Positions 14,714 through 19,948 of a stretch of 19,948 nucleotides of DNA are shown here, piece after piece; within the stretch, counting starts at the first letter, position 1; each line of letters opens with the position of its first letter. The position numbers and the translations under genes are program-made. Origin of the DNA: an uncultured Oxalobacteraceae bacterium (GTDB taxonomy: Bacteria > Pseudomonadota > Gammaproteobacteria > Burkholderiales > Burkholderiaceae); NCBI GenBank assembly GCA_946478765.1, contig CAMLDH010000030.1:1-19948 (forward strand). Reading direction: 5' to 3'. Below the pieces are notes generated by a model, which was given only the letters and a program-made list of their open reading frames with translations, was not told the origin of the DNA and searched no databases.

Positions 14714-14947
14714 ATGAGCAACGAGAACGATGCTGTATTTCGGAAAATCTACAACTCAGATGATGCAATCGAGATGCAGGTGAACATACATTGTCTAATG
14801 ATCGCGGCGGCCGGTGAGGTGCCGACGGAGCAACATCGACAGGCTTTCCGGAAAACACTGCAATCACTGGCTCAGTTGGTGCGTAGCGAGTACATCCTCA
14901 GCGTGACACGCGATATGGAGCAGGCCGCTGCAGCACTGAAAGGCTAA
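14714..14947 (+). CDS. Unrecognised 77-residue protein under a hrp box
   Basis: A small, probably all-helical, soluble protein with no signal peptide or membrane segment (starts MSNENDAVFRKIYN, ends MEQAAAALKG). The ATG at 14714 follows a GGGGG ribosome-site-like run; an upstream GTG at 14687 falls inside the leader stem and is unlikely. I do not recognise the family. The hrp box about 80 nt upstream suggests a type III secretion-related role (small effector, chaperone or secreted helper), which is inference. The stop codon TAA (14945-14947) lies inside the left inverted repeat of the following MITE-like element, so the original gene may have been longer and been cut by that insertion. Confidence 0.65.
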   Translation: MSNENDAVFRKIYNSDDAIEMQVNIHCLMIAAAGEVPTEQHRQAFRKTLQSLAQLVRSEYILSVTRDMEQAAAALKG

Positions 14948-15108
14948 GGGGCCGTAAATAAATAAGTGTGCCAATTGGACAGTCCTGGCGGGCGCGTTGC
15001 CGCGTTATCCCTCGCTTATGTGGCTCGCCACACCGCGCTCGGGATGCCTTGCATCGCATCCCGCCAGAACCGTCCAATTGGCACACTTATTTATTTACGG
15101 CCCCTTAG
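14944..15108. mobile_element. MITE-like element with 37-bp perfect terminal inverted repeats
   Basis: Left arm 14944-14980 and right arm 15072-15108 are exact reverse complements over 37 bp; they begin CTAAGGGGCCGTAAATAAAT. With two mismatches the symmetry extends to 49 bp per arm (14944-14992 and 15060-15108). The ~67-bp centre codes for nothing obvious and can itself fold (TGTGG/CCACA). A 165-bp non-coding unit with long inverted ends is typical of a miniature inverted-repeat transposable element moved by a transposase elsewhere. No clear direct target duplication is visible beside the ends. The left end overlaps the last codons of the small hrp-box gene. Confidence 0.8.
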
Positions 15109-15272
15109 GAACGTGCACGGAACAACTTCCCTTGCGGCTATTTCATCGTCTGGGGTTTTGCCTTTTGCGGCGGCATAGAGAGGAGAGCTGCCCTCGGTCG
15201 GCCAGAATGGCTGCTGCAAGCCGTGTGTTGACCGAAAAAACCCCCACAGTGCCTACACGAATGCCAGAAAGC
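15109..15272. other. Interval between MITE and tRNA-His terminator, possible gene remnant
   Basis: No intact gene. On the minus strand a frame reads roughly FWPTEGSSPLYAAAKGKTP and continues DDEIAAREVVPC before running into the MITE. This could be the tail of a gene broken by insertion, or chance. I find no similarity I would defend. Confidence 0.3.
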
Positions 15273-15300
15273 AAAAAGCCCAGTCACATGAACTGGGCTA
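15273..15300 (-). terminator. Rho-independent terminator of tRNA-His
   Basis: On the minus strand, AGCCCAGT, a 7-nt loop, ACTGGGCT, then TTTTTGC: an 8-bp GC-rich stem with a T-run, 16 nt beyond the tRNA 3' end. This is the natural end of the tRNA transcript. Confidence 0.82.
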
Positions 15301-15315
15301 AGTGCTTGAATCTTT

Positions 15316-15392
15316 TGGGGTGGCCGACGGGACTCGAACCCGCGACAACAGGAATCACAATCCTGGACTCTACCAACTGAGCTACGGCCACC
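15316..15392 (-). tRNA. tRNA-His (anticodon GTG)
   Basis: A 77-nt cloverleaf on the minus strand. The acceptor GTGGCCG pairs with CGGCCAC; the D-arm is AGCTCAGTTGGTAGAG, the anticodon loop TTGTGAT gives GTG, and the T-arm is CGGGTTCGAACCCG. The extra G at position -1 (complement of 15392) opposite C73 is the identity mark of bacterial tRNA-His, and CCA is encoded (15316-15318). Own promoter and terminator flank it. Confidence 0.97.
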
Positions 15393-15414
15393 ATTGCTTG
15401 AACTACAGACTTAT

Positions 15415-15473
15415 TTCAATGGGGAACATTGAAGTAAGCCAGCGATTATACAAAATTCTAGGGCTGCTGGCAA
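15415..15473 (-). promoter_or_regulatory. Sigma-70 promoter of tRNA-His with leader hairpin
   Basis: On the minus strand, TTGCCA (15468-15473), a 17-nt spacer, and TATAAT (15445-15450): near-perfect -35 and perfect -10 boxes. The expected start, about 15438, leaves a ~46-nt leader containing a 7-bp perfect hairpin TTCAATG/CATTGAA (15415-15433) before the mature 5' end. Confidence 0.85.
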
Positions 15474-15525
15474 ATTACATGTAAAAGTGTTCGGCAATTG
15501 CTTGAAACCCGCATGGATGCAGCGC

Positions 15526-16395
15526 TTATGGCTGGCAGGGGCGGGCAGTCCGTTCAGCCACAATAGCCGTGACGCTCGGATGCAGCTTCAGCAATTTTGC
15601 AAATGCGCTCGCAAGCGACGTTGCGCTGCCGCTGGTGAACGCCTCCAGCGATCCGTCGCCCGTCACCGGATTCTGCAAGCCATGCTGCGCCAACAAGCGC
15701 ACCAGCTGCCGGGCGATCGCCTCGCCGGTGTCGATGATCGCGATCGGCCGCGTCGTGGCATGGCTGACAATCTCTTCTATCAGCGGCTGCACAAAAGGAT
15801 AGTGCGTACAGCCCAGCACCAGCGTATCGGCCCCCTGTTCCAGCAGCGGCAATACATAGCGCTTGAGCAGTTGCGCCGTCCCGCCCGACTGCAGTTCGCC
15901 CTTTTCGACCTGATCGGCCAGACCGATGCACGCTTGCGGCACAAAGCGCACGCCGGTGGCTGCGCCTGTCTGGTCGCTCAGCAGATTGAATTTGGTGCTG
16001 GACAAGGTGCTCTTGGTCGCCAGTACACCTACGACATGCGTCTTGCTGATGGCTGCGGCCGGCTTCAGGCCCGGCTCGACGCCGACCAGCGGCAACGCCG
16101 GATAACGCGCGCGCAGCGCCTTGATTGAGGCGGCCGTGGCGGTGTTGCAGGCCACCACCAGCGCCTTCGCGCCGCGCTGCATCAGAAACGCCGCGATCGC
16201 CAGCGTGCGCCCGACGATCTCCTCTTCCGGTTTGCCGCCATACGGCGCAAAACCGGAATCGGCAAAATACAGCAGGTGCTCATGCGGCAAATGCGCGCGA
16301 ACATGCCGCAGCACCGACAAGCCGCCGATGCCGGAATCAAAAACGCCGATGGGACCATCACTTCCCATCGGCGCGATCATGCCGCTGCCCTGCAT
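15526..16395 (-). CDS. murI: Glutamate racemase
   Basis: A 289-residue enzyme that interconverts L- and D-glutamate in the cytoplasm, supplying D-Glu for peptidoglycan. The two catalytic cysteines are in VVACNTATA (C83) and LGCTHYP (C196); the N-terminal GVFDSGIGGLSVL block and YFADSGFAPYG are family signatures. Length is normal. The start is uncertain among 16395, 16380 and 16368; 16395 lies 10 nt after the fumarase stop and allows coupling. It is downstream of fumA on the same strand and probably shares its transcript. Confidence 0.95.
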   Translation of the reverse strand: MQGSGMIAPMGSDGPIGVFDSGIGGLSVLRHVRAHLPHEHLLYFADSGFAPYGGKPEEEIVGRTLAIAAFLMQRGAKALVVACNTATAASIKALRARYPALPLVGVEPGLKPAAAISKTHVVGVLATKSTLSSTKFNLLSDQTGAATGVRFVPQACIGLADQVEKGELQSGGTAQLLKRYVLPLLEQGADTLVLGCTHYPFVQPLIEEIVSHATTRPIAIIDTGEAIARQLVRLLAQHGLQNPVTGDGSLEAFTSGSATSLASAFAKLLKLHPSVTAIVAERTARPCQP

Positions 16396-16405
16396 CCGAT
16401 TCCGC

Positions 16406-17944
16406 TTACGCAGTCGTCACCGGAATCTTGCCAATGCTCGATTTCGCAATCTTCTCCTGCCATTCCTTCGGCCCGGTGTCGTGCACCGACGTACCGTTGG
16501 AATCGACCGCGACCGTCACCGGCATGTCCTGCACGTCGAACTCGTAAATCGCTTCCATGCCGAGGTCCGCAAAGCCGACCACTTGCGCGCCCTTGATCGC
16601 CTTCGACACCAGGTAAGCGGCACCGCCGACTGCCATCAGATACGCCGACTTGTGATTCTTGATCGACTCGATCGCCACCGGGCCGCGCTCGGCCTTGCCG
16701 ACCATCGAAATCAGGCCGGTTTTTTCCAGCATCATGTCGGTGAATTTATCCATGCGCGTCGCGGTCGTGGGACCCGCCGGGCCGACCACTTCATCGCGCA
16801 CCGGATCGACCGGGCCGACGTAATAAATCACGCGGTTGGTGAAGTCGACCGGCAATTGCTCGCCCTTGGCGAGCATGTCCTGGATGCGCTTGTGCGCGGC
16901 ATCGCGGCCGGTCAGCATCTTGCCGTTCAATAGCAAAGTCTGGCCCGGTTTCCACGACGCGACTTCCGCTTTGGTCAGCGTGTTGAGGTCGATGCGTTTG
17001 GATTTTTCGGTATCCGGCATCCAGTGCACATCCGGCCAGTCGGACAATGACGGCGGATCGATATACGCAGGGCCGGAACCGTCCAGCACGAAATGCCCGT
17101 GACGGGTCGCCGCGCAATTCGGGATCATCGCCACCGGCTTCGATGCCGCATGCGTCGGATGCATCATGATTTTTACATCAAGCACCGTGGTCAGACCGCC
17201 CAGACCCTGCGCGCCAATACCCAACGCATTGATCTTGTCGCACAGTTCGATGCGCAATTCCTCGGTTTTATTCTGCGGGCCGCGCTTCTTGAGTTCATAC
17301 ATGTCGATATCATCCATCAACACTTCTTTCGCCATCAGCATTGCTTTTTCGGCAGTGCCGCCGATGCCGATGCCGAGCATGCCCGGCGGGCACCAGCCCG
17401 CGCCCATGGTCGGCACGGTTTTCATGACCCAGTCCACCAGCGAGTCGGATGGATTCAACATCACGAACTTGGTTTTGTTTTCGGAGCCGCCGCCCTTGGC
17501 TGCGACCTTCACATCGACCGTATTGCCCGGCACGACTTCCATGTGCACCACCGCCGGCGTGTTGTCCTTGGTGTTCTTGCGCTCAAAGTGCGGGTCGGCC
17601 ACGATTGATGCGCGCAGCACGTTGTCCGGATTGTTGTAGCCGCGGCGCACGCCTTCATTGACCGCATCGGTGATCGACCCCTTGAAGCCTTCGAAGCGCA
17701 CGTCCATGCCGATTTTCAGGAACACGTTGACGATGCCGGTGTCCTGGCAGATCGGTCGGCGGCCTTCGGCGCACATGCGCGAATTGGTCAGGATCTGCGC
17801 GATCGCATCTTTCGCGGCCGGGCTTTGTTCCGCTTCATAGGCGCGCGCCAGATGCTGAATGTAATCGGCCGGGTGGTAATAGCTGATGTACTGCAGCGCG
17901 GCGGCGACGGATTCGACGAGATCTTCTTGCTTGATAGTAGTCAT
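16406..17944 (-). CDS. fumA: Fumarate hydratase, class I (iron-sulfur)
   Basis: A 512-residue oxygen-sensitive class I fumarase, converting fumarate and malate in the TCA cycle. Three cysteines placed as [4Fe-4S] ligands are C66 (PICQDTG), C185 (GAGWCPPG) and C277 (IPNCAATRHGHF); the 119 and 92 residue spacings fit the family. Both domains are present: the N-terminal alpha part with IVNVFLKIGMDV and the C-terminal beta part with GPAGPTTATRMDKFTD and KNHKSAYLMAVGGAAYLVSK. The start at 17944 agrees with the family, although no good ribosome site is seen. Divergent from acs across a 394-bp region, which fits shared carbon-source control (inference). Confidence 0.94.
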   Translation of the reverse strand: MTTIKQEDLVESVAAALQYISYYHPADYIQHLARAYEAEQSPAAKDAIAQILTNSRMCAEGRRPICQDTGIVNVFLKIGMDVRFEGFKGSITDAVNEGVRRGYNNPDNVLRASIVADPHFERKNTKDNTPAVVHMEVVPGNTVDVKVAAKGGGSENKTKFVMLNPSDSLVDWVMKTVPTMGAGWCPPGMLGIGIGGTAEKAMLMAKEVLMDDIDMYELKKRGPQNKTEELRIELCDKINALGIGAQGLGGLTTVLDVKIMMHPTHAASKPVAMIPNCAATRHGHFVLDGSGPAYIDPPSLSDWPDVHWMPDTEKSKRIDLNTLTKAEVASWKPGQTLLLNGKMLTGRDAAHKRIQDMLAKGEQLPVDFTNRVIYYVGPVDPVRDEVVGPAGPTTATRMDKFTDMMLEKTGLISMVGKAERGPVAIESIKNHKSAYLMAVGGAAYLVSKAIKGAQVVGFADLGMEAIYEFDVQDMPVTVAVDSNGTSVHDTGPKEWQEKIAKSSIGKIPVTTA

Positions 17945-18338
17945 GATGGCGTTTTACGAAAGGTCAGTGAAATTGCTTGTTTTGATTCTGTGTCTCGGTC
18001 ATGAAAATGAATTTGGGCAACGGCTGAATTTGACGTGCTGGCGTAATGTTTTCTTTAACTTTCATGGCAGAGTTTTTCCGTCGATAATTAAAATTCAGTC
18101 TGGCATTTTACACGTCCCAACTGTCGGGCAGCGCTGAACTAGCCGTCCAATGGATTGCCAAAAACACATTGATGAGATTGAATGCCAAGGATTTGCATGC
18201 GCCGGGCAACTGACCGTATTTATCCCTTTGGTGCAACGCAATAATTGCACTGACCGATAGCGGTACTGTAAGCGCTGAGTAAGTGTAAAGTGTAAAAGTT
18301 TATTGTTAATGCCAAATCAACATTAGTAGGGAGACACC
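17945..18338. promoter_or_regulatory. Divergent fumA-acs control region
   Basis: 394 bp with no convincing gene. It holds the promoters of fumA (minus) and acs (plus). A perfect interrupted palindrome GTGCAA-N8-TTGCAC (18231-18250) lies about 90 bp before the acs start and could be an operator. A short direct repeat AAGTGTAA-AGTGTAAA is at 18281-18297. AGGGAG before the acs ATG is a clear ribosome site. I could not fix a confident -35/-10 pair for either gene. Confidence 0.5.

Positions 18339-19948
<1,610 letters not shown>

Noticed and set aside
14944..15108. Complete insertion sequence
   Set aside because: Only 165 bp with no transposase frame; it can only be a non-autonomous element.
15302..15484. 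60-codon plus-strand frame
   Set aside because: It lies across tRNA-His and its promoter on the other strand and has no ribosome site.
16121..16933. Plus-strand frame over murI and fumA
   Set aside because: Composition artefact opposite two well-supported enzymes.

Overview
The window looks like the chromosome of an Oxalobacteraceae-type betaproteobacterium (Herbaspirillum/Collimonas/Herminiimonas neighbourhood). The grounds are the protein flavours (class I fumarase next to murI, Acs, DUF883/DUF1328/entericidin stress genes), high GC at third codon positions, and a canonical bacterial tRNA-His. The genus is an inference. Both ends cut genes: a NodU/CmcH-type carbamoyltransferase on the left and acetyl-CoA synthetase on the right.

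Layout. (1) 1-2419, plus strand: the end of a glycan cluster, made of a carbamoyltransferase tail, a family 9 glycosyltransferase and a UDP-glucuronate decarboxylase-type epimerase, joined by ATGA overlaps. (2) 2576-5331, plus: a small lipoprotein, a palindromic REP-like block, an FAD oxidoreductase fused to a Rieske domain, and a PRPP-type phosphoribosyltransferase. (3) 5332-6681: a REP-like hairpin, then a lower-GC orphan gene preceded by a good match to the HrpL-dependent 'hrp box'; this is a candidate type III secreted effector. (4) 6724-11018, minus: a tightly overlapping four-gene cassette of C39-like cysteine peptidase, RimK-like ATP-grasp ligase, GCS2-type carboxylate-amine ligase and N-formylglutamate amidohydrolase-like protein, which reads as a peptide or amide tailoring pathway. 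(5) 11292-14287: a secreted repeat-rich protein and an AI-2E/PerM-type membrane protein (plus), then three small envelope-stress genes (minus; entericidin-like, DUF883, DUF1328). (6) 14288-15400: a second hrp box that fits the consensus exactly, a hairpin-rich leader, a 77-codon orphan gene, a 165-bp MITE-like element with 37-bp perfect inverted repeats whose first bases supply that gene's stop codon, then tRNA-His (minus) with clear promoter and terminator. (7) 15526-19948: murI and fumA (minus), a 394-bp divergent control region, and acs (plus).

The most interesting points are the two hrp-box promoters about 9 kb apart, each in front of an unrecognised gene and embedded in otherwise housekeeping DNA. 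They suggest that this strain carries a Pseudomonas syringae-like (Hrp1) type III secretion system and that these two loci are scattered members of its HrpL regulon. The second is the overlapping C39/RimK/GCS2/formylglutamate-hydrolase cassette, whose product cannot be told from sequence alone.
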